The position numbers were made by a program, and so were the translations under genes. This document shows positions 1-6,330 of a stretch of 64,000 nt of DNA, piece after piece. The stretch's first letter is position 1, and each line of letters begins with the position of its first letter. Location: contig NZ_LUTS01000008.1 in the NCBI RefSeq assembly GCF_001597735.1, positions 1-64,000 on the forward strand, written 5' to 3'. The stretch is from Neptuniibacter pectenicola. GTDB lineage: Bacteria; Pseudomonadota; Gammaproteobacteria; Pseudomonadales; Balneatricaceae. The notes below the pieces were generated by a model that searched no databases, was not told the DNA's origin, and saw nothing but the letters and a program-made list of their open reading frames with translations.

Positions 1-70
1 GATATAAATCGCTATGGATGGTGACCTTCCTACAGAGGACTTTCACCTCATTAGTTCATGCCCATGCTGG

Positions 71-190
71 GCGTACACAAAAAGCTGCACGCGGACACAT
101 ATTGCTACGCTCGTTTTTGTGTATTTCGCGCTGCTCCATTTTACACAAAAACGCTCTCCGCAATATGCGCCGGTGAGCTTGGCGTTCTGT
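71..190 (+). repeat. attC-like integron recombination site 1
   Basis: A long imperfect palindrome. CATATTGC (98-105) and CGTTTTTGTGTA (112-123) pair exactly with TACACAAAAACG (142-153) and GCAATATG (160-167). The six bases between the two stem blocks do not pair. AAGCT (82-86) pairs with AGCTT (176-180), and the element ends in GCGTT (183-187), like an R' core site. TACACAAAAA also occurs at 74-83. The shape, with an unpaired spacer between conserved arms, is that of a long attC. A gene with its own ribosome binding site follows within 20 bases, as in a cassette. The core heptamer GTTCTGT departs from the GTTRRRY consensus, so this is an inference from structure. Confidence 0.55.
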
Positions 191-205
191 GTAAGGAGAG
201 TATAG

Positions 206-571
206 GTGCAATTTCAAGCGATCCCTGTTATCTGAATTTTCGATGAGGCAAAGGCGAAGGCGTTCTATCTGGAGTTCCTCAGTATGTCGTTGGATTGGGA
301 GCACTGCTTTGAGCCGGACAGCCCTATCTATATGCAGGTTTCTAGAGATGACCTGGCCTTTCATCTCAGTGAGCACTCGGGAGATTGTTCTCCTGGCTCT
401 AAAACGTTCGTGAATACAGATCAGCTTGAAGCTTTGCACCACGAAATAACTTCAAAGGGTTATAGGTACTGTCGGCCAGAAATCACGAATGCTCCTTGGG
501 GAGATAGGGTGTTCATAGTGGTAGACCCGTTTTCGAACAGAATCTTGTTCAATGGAAGTTCAACCACATAA
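206..571 (+). pseudogene. VOC-family (bleomycin resistance protein-like) gene with an in-frame stop
   Basis: A strong ribosome binding site, TAAGGAG (192-198), stands 7 bases before GTG at 206. From there the frame reads V-Q-F-Q-A-I-P-V-I, then TGA (233-235), then I-F-D-E-A-K-A-K-A-F-Y and on to 571. Glyoxalase/bleomycin resistance proteins of this type usually have Arg at the stop position (A-I-P-V-L-R-x-F-D-E-A-K). A single CGA to TGA change would explain the stop. The rest matches the family: D-W-E-H, Y-M-Q-V-S-R, H-L-S-E-H-x-G-D, P-W-G-D-R and D-P-F-x-N-R. The only later start, ATG 284, would drop the first beta strand and helix. So this is probably an inactive copy, unless TGA is read through. 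It is the first gene of the cassette-like array. Confidence 0.7.
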
Positions 572-644
572 TAAGACCAAGTATGGCGACGCATTTTTCG
601 GCTTCGCTTCCACTACAAAGCCGTTCATGCTGGCGGCGTTATGC
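572..644 (+). repeat. attC-like integron recombination site 2
   Basis: A 73-base segment between the broken VOC gene and the beta-lactamase. It ends in GCGTTATGC, whose GTTATGC (638-644) is a common R' core variant. The 5' end (ATAAGACC) and 3' end (GGCGGCGTTAT) can pair over several bases. GGCTT and AAGCC form an inner stem around the middle. It also carries GGCGACGCA, close to the GGACGCA in sites 3 and 4. The next possible start codon, ATG 641, lies inside the core site, as is typical of gene cassettes. Confidence 0.6.
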
Positions 645-670
645 AGTTCGAACCAAGTGCTGAGAAGTTT

Positions 671-1561
671 ATGAGAGTTTCACCAATGACAGCGTTACTA
701 AAGTTTCCTATGGCTATTTTTTTTAGTTTTTGGGCATTCATCGCATCTGCTGACGGCCATCGTTCTTTGATTCAAACGGTGGAACGAATCGCTGGAGAGA
801 TAGAGGCTCAAGTGGGCTTTGCTGCTTATGATTTGGAGTCCGGTCAGCGATGGGAATATCAAGCTGATCAGCGATTTGCAATGTCCAGTACGTTTAAAAC
901 GCTTGCTTGTGCGGCTCTGCTTCACCGGGTCGATGCGGGGCAGGAGAGTCTTGATAGAAGGGTGAGTTTTTCAGAGTCTGATCTCGTTACCTACTCTCCT
1001 ATCACGGAGAAACACGCTGGTGGTCAAGCTATGAGCCTTGCGGATCTTTGTGAGGCTGCTCTGACGATGAGCGACAACACGGCCGCAAACTTGGTTTTGC
1101 AAGCTCTGGGTGGACCGGAAAAAGTTACATTGTTTGCGAGAGGATTGGGAGATGATGTAACGCGTCTTGATCGTTGGGAGACGGAGCTTAATGAGGCGGT
1201 ACCAGGTGATAATAGAGATACAACAACTCCAAATGAAATGGTGAAAAATCTCCAGAATTTGCTGTTGGGCGACGTGTTATCCAGAAAGTCCAGAGATCAG
1301 CTATATGACTGGCTGAAGAGAAATCAAGTTGCAGATGGACTTTTTCGGGCTGCTGTTCCAGAAGGCTGGATTGTTGCAGATCGAACTGGGGCTGGCGGTT
1401 TCGGATCGCGATCTATAACAGCCATATTTTGGCCTCCGGAACGCCAGCCGATCGTTGTAGCTCTATATCTTACGCAAACAGAAGCTTCTTTCTCAGAGAG
1501 GAATAAGGCGATTACTGAGATTGGTGAAGCAATAGTTTTGACGGTGGATTCAGGCCGGTAA
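671..1561 (+). CDS. class A beta-lactamase, CARB/RTG (carbenicillinase) type
   Basis: Periplasmic serine hydrolase that opens the beta-lactam ring of penicillins. Counted from ATG 671, it has a hydrophobic signal peptide near residues 7-27, the active-site S-T-F-K at 73-76, S-D-N at 134-136, E-T-E-L-N with the general-base Glu at 170, and D-R-T-G at 237-240. R-T-G in place of the usual K-T-G is the mark of the CARB/PSE/RTG carbenicillinases. The run G-A-G-G-F-G-S-R-S-I-T-A-I and the ending with Q-T-x-A-S-x-x-E-R-N also fit that group. Length (about 296 residues) is normal and the gene is intact. ATG 641 lies within the attC core and ATG 686 is also possible. I chose 671, which has weak GAGAAG just upstream. 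The gene sits alone between two attC-like sites, so it is probably a cassette. Exact allele and spectrum cannot be read from sequence alone. Confidence 0.93.
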   Translation: MRVSPMTALLKFPMAIFFSFWAFIASADGHRSLIQTVERIAGEIEAQVGFAAYDLESGQRWEYQADQRFAMSSTFKTLACAALLHRVDAGQESLDRRVSFSESDLVTYSPITEKHAGGQAMSLADLCEAALTMSDNTAANLVLQALGGPEKVTLFARGLGDDVTRLDRWETELNEAVPGDNRDTTTPNEMVKNLQNLLLGDVLSRKSRDQLYDWLKRNQVADGLFRAAVPEGWIVADRTGAGGFGSRSITAIFWPPERQPIVVALYLTQTEASFSERNKAITEIGEAIVLTVDSGR

Positions 1562-1564
1562 AGT

Positions 1565-1620
1565 ATAACCAGTGGCTGTTGGCGGACGCAGCTACGCGAC
1601 GCTCCGAGCCAAAATATTAT
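1565..1620 (+). repeat. attC-like integron recombination site 3
   Basis: A 56-base imperfect palindrome directly after the beta-lactamase stop. ATAA (1565-1568) pairs with TTAT (1617-1620), GGCT (1574-1577) with AGCC (1607-1610), and CGGA (1583-1586) with TCCG (1603-1606). The gaps between the blocks are unequal, as in folded attC sites. Bases 1578-1596 match 17 of 19 positions of site 4 (2074-2092), so the two are related copies. The 3' end lacks a clear GTTRRRY core, so the site may be decayed. Confidence 0.6.
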
Positions 1621-1655
1621 GTATATTTCATTCAAAGACCAAGGAAGAGATTCTG

Positions 1656-2057
1656 ATGACTGATTATGTGGGTTCTTGTCTGTGTGGCACTGTGAGTTTT
1701 GAGATAAAGGGTGATTTCGATAGTTTTTACCTGTGTCATTGTCAGCATTGCCAAAAAGATACGGGTTCGGCTCATGCGGCAAACCTATTCTCACAGTCAG
1801 CAACATTGGTCTGGCGGTCGGGTGCCGATGCTGTGACGTCCTTTACGCTTCCTGGCAGTCGTCATAACAAAAGCTTTTGTAAGCTGTGCGGTTCAGCATT
1901 GCCAAATACTCAGATCGAAGGTTTGCTCGTCGTTCCCGCAGGGTGTTTGGACAGTGAAATATCTATGGCGCCAACAGCGCACATCTTTTTGTCCAGCAGA
2001 GCAGCTTGGGATGAGGAATTAGGGAAAGTACCAAAGTTAGAGGGGCTGCCGGATTGA
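1656..2057 (+). CDS. GFA (glutathione-dependent formaldehyde-activating enzyme-like) family zinc protein
   Basis: A 133-residue protein of the CENP-V/GFA fold. Zinc ligands are visible: C-L-C near residues 8-10, C-H-C-Q-H-C near 29-34, and C-K-L-C-G near 75-79. Despite the family name, most members have no proven substrate; some bind glutathione adducts. The ATG at 1656 has AAGGAAGAG about 7 bases upstream, so I prefer it to the earlier in-frame ATG at 1572, which lies inside attC-like site 3. The gene is flanked by sites 3 and 4 and has no partner, which fits a mobile cassette. GFA genes are common cargo in environmental integrons. The function here is unknown. Confidence 0.85.
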   Translation: MTDYVGSCLCGTVSFEIKGDFDSFYLCHCQHCQKDTGSAHAANLFSQSATLVWRSGADAVTSFTLPGSRHNKSFCKLCGSALPNTQIEGLLVVPAGCLDSEISMAPTAHIFLSSRAAWDEELGKVPKLEGLPD

Positions 2058-2064
2058 GCTACTA

Positions 2065-2123
2065 TCACATGTTGTTGGTGGACGCATCTACGTTCCGGCA
2101 CATCGGAAAGCCAAACGTTAAAT
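2065..2123 (+). repeat. attC-like integron recombination site 4
   Basis: Follows the GFA gene and ends in GTTAAAT (2117-2123), a full match to the GTTRRRY R' core. TTCCG (2093-2097) and CGGAA (2104-2108) form a perfect inner hairpin, and the outer arms (TGTTGTTGG against CCAAAC) pair partly. The GGACGCATCTACG portion is nearly the same as in site 3. A GNAT gene starts 19 bases after the core, the usual cassette layout. Confidence 0.65.
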
Positions 2124-2141
2124 TTTCAATCAGGTTTAGTG

Positions 2142-2573
2142 ATGAATATTGAAGTTGTAGAAAAAGCAGATCATCTTAGGCTGCTAAAAATTTGGGAAGG
2201 ATCGGTGAGAGCAACCCATTATTTTTTGGCGGAAGAAGATCTTCAGGAATTAAAGTCACTGATCTTAGAGCAGTATCTTGACGCCGTTGATTTAAGGTGT
2301 GCAAAAAATAGTAAGGGTGAAATATTGGGGTTCTGTGGTGTACATGGTGGAAACATTGAAATGCTGTTCATTTCACCTGATGCGCGTGGCAAAGGTTTAG
2401 GAACTCTGTTAGCTACTTATGCGATCAAGTCCCAAGGGGCGAGCAAAGTTGATGTTAATGAACAGAATGAGCAAGCGTTAGGTTTTTACCAGCATATTGG
2501 TTTTTCTGTTACGGGCCGTTCACCAATTGATGGTCAGGGCAAGTCTTATCCGCTGTTGCATATGGCGCTATAA
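2142..2573 (+). CDS. GNAT family N-acetyltransferase
   Basis: A small (143-residue) single-domain acetyl-CoA-dependent acyltransferase resembling YjaB-like proteins. The acetyl-CoA loop is the clearest mark: I-S-P-D-A-R-G-K-G-L-G-T-L-L around residues 79-92 carries the R/Q-x-x-G-x-G/A motif. It is followed by the D-V-N-E-Q-N and A-L-G-F-Y-Q-H-I-G-F block that completes the fold. The substrate cannot be told. It is the last gene of the cassette-like array. ATG 2142 and the adjoining GTG 2139 are both possible, and the ribosome binding site is weak. I see no complete attC after it, only AAGGCCAAACAACGCG at 2584-2599, which resembles the left half of one. Confidence 0.85.
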   Translation: MNIEVVEKADHLRLLKIWEGSVRATHYFLAEEDLQELKSLILEQYLDAVDLRCAKNSKGEILGFCGVHGGNIEMLFISPDARGKGLGTLLATYAIKSQGASKVDVNEQNEQALGFYQHIGFSVTGRSPIDGQGKSYPLLHMAL

Positions 2574-2909
2574 ACATTAAACAAGGCCAAACAACGCGAT
2601 AGGTTTTTGTAGGGAACACCAACCAATCACTAAAGAGAATCTAATTCAGATGCCAGAACCTGATCCATTGCATAATAAACAAAATAAACAAGGACAAATA
2701 AACAAGGACAGGCACGCTTTGTATATAAAGGAGAGTAGGACGCACTTGGTGTAAAACTGAGTGAAACAGACTGTCGCTAAATGTGAAGCATATAGGTTTG
2801 TCAGCTCGTCGCTTATTTTAAAATACTCTTTATAAACAATATTTTATATCTGTGGCACATAGTTTGCTTTTGATCTTGCTTAATAATAATAAGCAACGGA
2901 GTACGCCTG
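2574..2909. other. intergenic region at the end of the cassette array, with one REP-type motif
   Basis: No gene seen. It holds a possible half attC (2580-2600), an A-rich run with direct repeats of ATAAACAAGGACA near 2684-2710, and AAGGACAGGCAC at 2704-2715. The last is the same core as the repeats around the transposase at 12-13 kb. The stretch before 2910 is AT-rich and probably carries the methyltransferase promoter, but I cannot fix its elements. Confidence 0.5.
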
Positions 2910-3941
2910 TTGGGCGTAAAGCAGACTATGTCATCAGCAGAAATTAATCCTATTCAGCGTATCAATGAGCTTTACTGGGGATTTGTTATCTCTAGGGCTA
3001 TTCATGTGGCAGCCAAATTAGGTATTGCCGACCATGTAGATCAGCAGGGTGTGCATGTTAAAACGGTAGCGGAAAAGCTCTCGATCAATGAAGACCGCCT
3101 TTATCGTTTGATGCGCCTACTTGCATCGTATGAAATCTTTCAAGAAACCGATAAGTTTGTTTTTACCACCACCGCCTTTTCCGACGCGATTAGCACTGAA
3201 GGCGACTTCTCTGTGCGTAATGCGGCACACATGGTTACAAAATCCATGTGGGAGGCATACGGTCACTTAGAGCATAGTGTGCGTACGGGCGAAGATAGTT
3301 ATACCGATCTTTTTGGTAAAGGTGTGTTTGAGCATCTTGATGATGAAACTGAAGAAAATGATCAGTTTGCGCGAGCGATGCATAACTATGCCGAGTTAGA
3401 AAATCCGGTTATTGCAGAATGCTGCCCTGTGGGCCATCTGCACTCTGTGGTTGATGTGGGTGGTGGCCAAGGTGGCTTCTTGAAGGAGATTCTTGCACAA
3501 CATACTCAGCTCAATGGGACGCTTTTTGATCAGCCTCTTATTATTGAACAGGCCACGCATATCGAGGAAAACTCGGCACTTAACTTACGCTTTGATAAAA
3601 GTGGCGGCAGTTTTTTTGAAAAGGTCCCGGCCGGCGCAGATGCTTATTTCCTAAAAAGAATCCTACATGACTGGAGTGATGAGGATTGTTGCAAAATACT
3701 GGAAACCGTTAAAGCCGCCATGATGCCTGAGAGTAAGCTCTACGTGATCGATGCGATTGTACCTGAGGGGAATGTCCCGCATTTCTCAAAAGATATTGAA
3801 GCGTTTCTTATGACGTGGGGCGGGCAAGAGCGAGATCTGGCTGAATTTGACAAGCTTTGTAAAAAAACGGGGCTCAAAATAACGTCCGTGATTGAAACAC
3901 CCACGCCGTTGTCGGTGTTAGAGATCCAAATCGCTAACTAA
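2910..3941 (+). CDS. class I SAM-dependent O-methyltransferase (plant-OMT/CrtF-like)
   Basis: A methyltransferase with an N-terminal winged-helix dimerization domain (about residues 18-100) and a C-terminal AdoMet domain. The AdoMet site V-V-D-V-G-G-G-Q-G-G-F lies near residues 182-192. L-K-R-I-L-H-D-W-S-D near 245-254 holds the His-Asp pair used as catalytic base in this family. A second conserved block, I-D-A-I-V-P-E-G, lies near 278. Relatives methylate hydroxyl groups of polyketides, carotenoids or phenolics; the substrate here is unknown because there is no biosynthetic neighbour. TTG 2910 has AACGGAG 8 bases upstream, whereas ATG 2928 has none, so I prefer the rare TTG. It is a single-gene unit ending at a strong hairpin. 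Confidence 0.85.
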   Translation: MGVKQTMSSAEINPIQRINELYWGFVISRAIHVAAKLGIADHVDQQGVHVKTVAEKLSINEDRLYRLMRLLASYEIFQETDKFVFTTTAFSDAISTEGDFSVRNAAHMVTKSMWEAYGHLEHSVRTGEDSYTDLFGKGVFEHLDDETEENDQFARAMHNYAELENPVIAECCPVGHLHSVVDVGGGQGGFLKEILAQHTQLNGTLFDQPLIIEQATHIEENSALNLRFDKSGGSFFEKVPAGADAYFLKRILHDWSDEDCCKILETVKAAMMPESKLYVIDAIVPEGNVPHFSKDIEAFLMTWGGQERDLAEFDKLCKKTGLKITSVIETPTPLSVLEIQIAN

Positions 3942-3969
3942 GCGGTTCATCCGCTAAAACTGTATATAG

Positions 3970-4005
3970 ACAAAACCTACCCCTAATTGCAGCGGTAGGT
4001 TTTGT
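3970..4005. terminator. bidirectional terminator hairpin
   Basis: A perfect 12-bp inverted repeat, ACAAAACCTACC (3970-3981) and GGTAGGTTTTGT (3994-4005), with a 12-base loop. It lies between the convergent methyltransferase and LysR genes and can serve both strands. Confidence 0.75.
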
Positions 4006-4071
4006 GCTTAACATGGATAAGTCGTTTGCAGGCTAGCGTTTGTGGGGACGGGGTTTAGGGATAGGTAAGCG

Positions 4072-5013
4072 TTATTGGTACATGTCATCAAAACCTGGAA
4101 TGTTGTTTTCCCAAATGGGTTTATCTTTGCCAATGAACTCGCGTACGGCATCAAAAAATAACTGGGTGCGTACCGGCAGGTCTCGATGGGGGTAGATGGC
4201 GTAAAGGTGGCGAAATTCAGGCAGTTTAATGTGGGTTAAAATAGGGGTTAATAGACCTTTTTTAATTTCATCGGCAATTAAAAAGGCGGGTGAGACAAAG
4301 TAAGCGGTTCCTGATAGCACTTTTAACATAATTAAATCGCCATCATTTGCCCTAAAAACACTATTGATAGGGACTGAGACCTCTTGCGCTTGATGATTAA
4401 TGTAGTTGATCTCCTCAATAAGCAAGCTGTTGCTGGCATAGCTTGCCGCAGGGAGTTTGGCGAGTTCTTCAATCGTATTAGGTACGCCGTAGGTTTGTAA
4501 AAAATCAGGCGTCGCTAAAATTAATAAGCGGTTACGCGCAAGGGAGCGTGAAATTAAGTTGGATACTTTAGGTTCGCCTACGCGAAAGGCTAAGTCGTAT
4601 CCTTCACCGACGATGTCGACCATGCGATCTTCTAGGCGTAATTCTACTTCGACTTGGGGGAAGCGTTTTTGAAAATCATTAATAACGGGTTGTAGATAGC
4701 GACGGCCAATAATGCTGGTACTGGTTATTTTTAATAACCCACGTGGTTCGGTGTGATAGTTTTCGGCAATTTGTAGTGTTTCGCTCAGTAAAAAACGCAG
4801 TTCTGTGGCCTTTTTTACCATCTCAGCGCCGGCAGCGGTTAATGAAATGGTGCGGGTGGAGCGGTTTAATAACCGTACACCTAGGTCTTCTTCGAGTTTA
4901 TTCATCTGTTTAGAGATGACTGAACGGTCGATATGGTGCGAATCGGCGACTTTTGCAAAGTTACCGAGCTCAACCACGTCTAAAAACATTAATAAACGGC
5001 TCGTCGTATCCAT
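4072..5013 (-). CDS. LysR-family transcriptional regulator, divergent from the RND efflux operon
   Basis: A 313-residue LysR regulator. The N-terminal winged helix (about residues 1-60) reads F-L-D-V-V-E-L-G-N-F-A-K-V-A-D, then S-V-I-S-K-Q-M-N-K-L-E-E-D-L-G-V-R-L-L-N-R, and a periplasmic-binding-protein-like effector domain covers about 90-300. It is transcribed away from the efflux operon, separated by 122 bases, so control of that operon is the likely job. It does not read as an ortholog of MexT; its subgroup is the common CrgA/DhpA-like LysR type. The effector is unknown. It ends at the shared hairpin near 3970-4005. Confidence 0.9.
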   Translation of the reverse strand: MDTTSRLLMFLDVVELGNFAKVADSHHIDRSVISKQMNKLEEDLGVRLLNRSTRTISLTAAGAEMVKKATELRFLLSETLQIAENYHTEPRGLLKITSTSIIGRRYLQPVINDFQKRFPQVEVELRLEDRMVDIVGEGYDLAFRVGEPKVSNLISRSLARNRLLILATPDFLQTYGVPNTIEELAKLPAASYASNSLLIEEINYINHQAQEVSVPINSVFRANDGDLIMLKVLSGTAYFVSPAFLIADEIKKGLLTPILTHIKLPEFRHLYAIYPHRDLPVRTQLFFDAVREFIGKDKPIWENNIPGFDDMYQ

Positions 5014-5056
5014 AAGATCACTCCCAAAAATAATCTATTGGTGCCATTTCTGCACT

Positions 5057-5072
5057 AATTAAATGATGAATT
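5057..5072. promoter_or_regulatory. candidate LysR operator between regulator and efflux operon
   Basis: AATT-N8-AATT, an interrupted palindrome of LysR-box size, lies midway between the divergent starts at 5013 and 5136. TTGATT (5071-5076) and TAACCT (5094-5099) with a 17-base spacer could be the efflux promoter, but the -10 is poor. Inference from position and symmetry only. Confidence 0.35.
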
Positions 5073-5135
5073 GATTCTATTTTAACACATTCATAACCTT
5101 TATGATGATTGCAATTACAATGAGAGGGACAAATC

Positions 5136-6317
5136 ATGTCATTTAACAAACACAGTCAAATTATAATTATAAGTGTGTTACTAACCACACTTATGGCTTG
5201 CAGTGAACCTCCTGAGCAAGCAAAAGCAGCACAAGCACAGCGACCATTAACACAGATTGATGTGGCTCAAGTTGTCTCTAAGCCTGTCCAGTCTTGGTTT
5301 ACCTATACGACGCGCCTAGAAGCACCGCAGCAGGTTGCGTTAAAGCCGCGTGTATCGGGTGTTGTTAATACAATTGATTTTGTTGAAGGCCAGCAGGTAA
5401 AACAAGGTGATCTATTATTTAGCCTTGATCCTCGCCCATTTGAAGCACAAGTGGCTAGTTTAAGAGCTCAAGTTGCCAGTGCAGTGGCTGAATATCAGCA
5501 AGCTAAAAGTGAAGCCGCGCGTGCAGCTCGATTGCGTAAACGTGATGCGATCTCGTCAGAAGAAGCTGAATCAAGAACAACGGCAGCAAAAAAAGCTCAA
5601 GCGCAAATTTCAGCGTTAAATGCACAGCTGCAAGCAGCCCAACTTGATTTAGAGTTCACAAAAATAACCGCACCTATTGATGGCGTTATCTCTCGCGCTG
5701 AGATCACTAAGGGTAATACGGTTAATGCGAACCAGAGCACGTTAACCAATATCGTATCCGATCAAAAAATGTATGCGTATTTTGATATTGATGAGCGTAC
5801 GTGGAATAGCCATTTCGAACAGGCAAAAGCCAGCGATAATCTTCCGGTTGTGATGCAGCTGCTAGGGAGTGATGAGTTTGCTCATCAAGGCCATGTGGAT
5901 TTCATCGATAACCAGATTAATACATCAACAGGTACATTACGTGTACGTGCTACGTTTCTTGATAATAGCAAGCTGCGTAGTGGCGCTTTTGCTCGTATTC
6001 GCTTAGCTAGCCAAGAGGCGCAACAGCAAGTATTGATACCTGAAAGAGCCATAGGCACCGATTTGAAAAATCGCTTTGTCTTAATTGTTGATGACAAAAA
6101 CACACTGCAATACCGTCCAATTACTGTTGGCGATCGTTATGGTGAGTTTCGTGTCATTACTAAAGGTTTAACAGCAAGCGATATTATCGCCGTTAACGGC
6201 CCCGCTAAAGTTGGACCCGGTATGCCAATTGAGCCACGTACAACGCAGCTAAATGCCGATGCGATTGGGTTTACGTTAGGTGCACCATTAAACCAAACTT
6301 TATTAACTGCTAAGTAA
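5136..6317 (+). CDS. efflux RND transporter periplasmic adaptor subunit (MexE-like)
   Basis: Membrane fusion protein that couples the inner-membrane RND pump to the outer-membrane channel. A lipoprotein signal is clear: a hydrophobic stretch ends in L-M-A-C with the lipid Cys at residue 22. The biotinyl-lipoyl-like barrel follows (V-S-G-V-V-N-T-I-D-F-V-E-G-Q-Q-V-K-Q-G-D), then a long alpha-helical hairpin rich in Ala and Gln near residues 105-175, and beta-barrel and membrane-proximal domains. Length (393) is normal. It is first in the operon, with GAGAGGGA before the start and only 13 bases to the pump gene. Confidence 0.92.
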   Translation: MSFNKHSQIIIISVLLTTLMACSEPPEQAKAAQAQRPLTQIDVAQVVSKPVQSWFTYTTRLEAPQQVALKPRVSGVVNTIDFVEGQQVKQGDLLFSLDPRPFEAQVASLRAQVASAVAEYQQAKSEAARAARLRKRDAISSEEAESRTTAAKKAQAQISALNAQLQAAQLDLEFTKITAPIDGVISRAEITKGNTVNANQSTLTNIVSDQKMYAYFDIDERTWNSHFEQAKASDNLPVVMQLLGSDEFAHQGHVDFIDNQINTSTGTLRVRATFLDNSKLRSGAFARIRLASQEAQQQVLIPERAIGTDLKNRFVLIVDDKNTLQYRPITVGDRYGEFRVITKGLTASDIIAVNGPAKVGPGMPIEPRTTQLNADAIGFTLGAPLNQTLLTAK

Positions 6318-6330
6318 TAAGAAGCGGCTC

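Noticed and set aside
56-442. 128-residue reading frame on the minus strand
   Set aside because: It overlaps attC-like site 1 and the VOC pseudogene, has no family resemblance and is a shadow of both.
1324-1806. 160-residue reading frame on the minus strand
   Set aside because: Antisense to the beta-lactamase and attC-like site 3; no recognisable domain or ribosome binding site.
2661-2688. TGATCC-N18-TAAA, matching the RpoE-type promoter spacing
   Set aside because: It lies 220 bases from the methyltransferase in an A-rich repeat stretch, so a chance match is likely.
4072-5013. LysR regulator as a MexT ortholog
   Set aside because: The N-terminal sequence belongs to the common CrgA-like LysR type and does not resemble MexT as I recall it.
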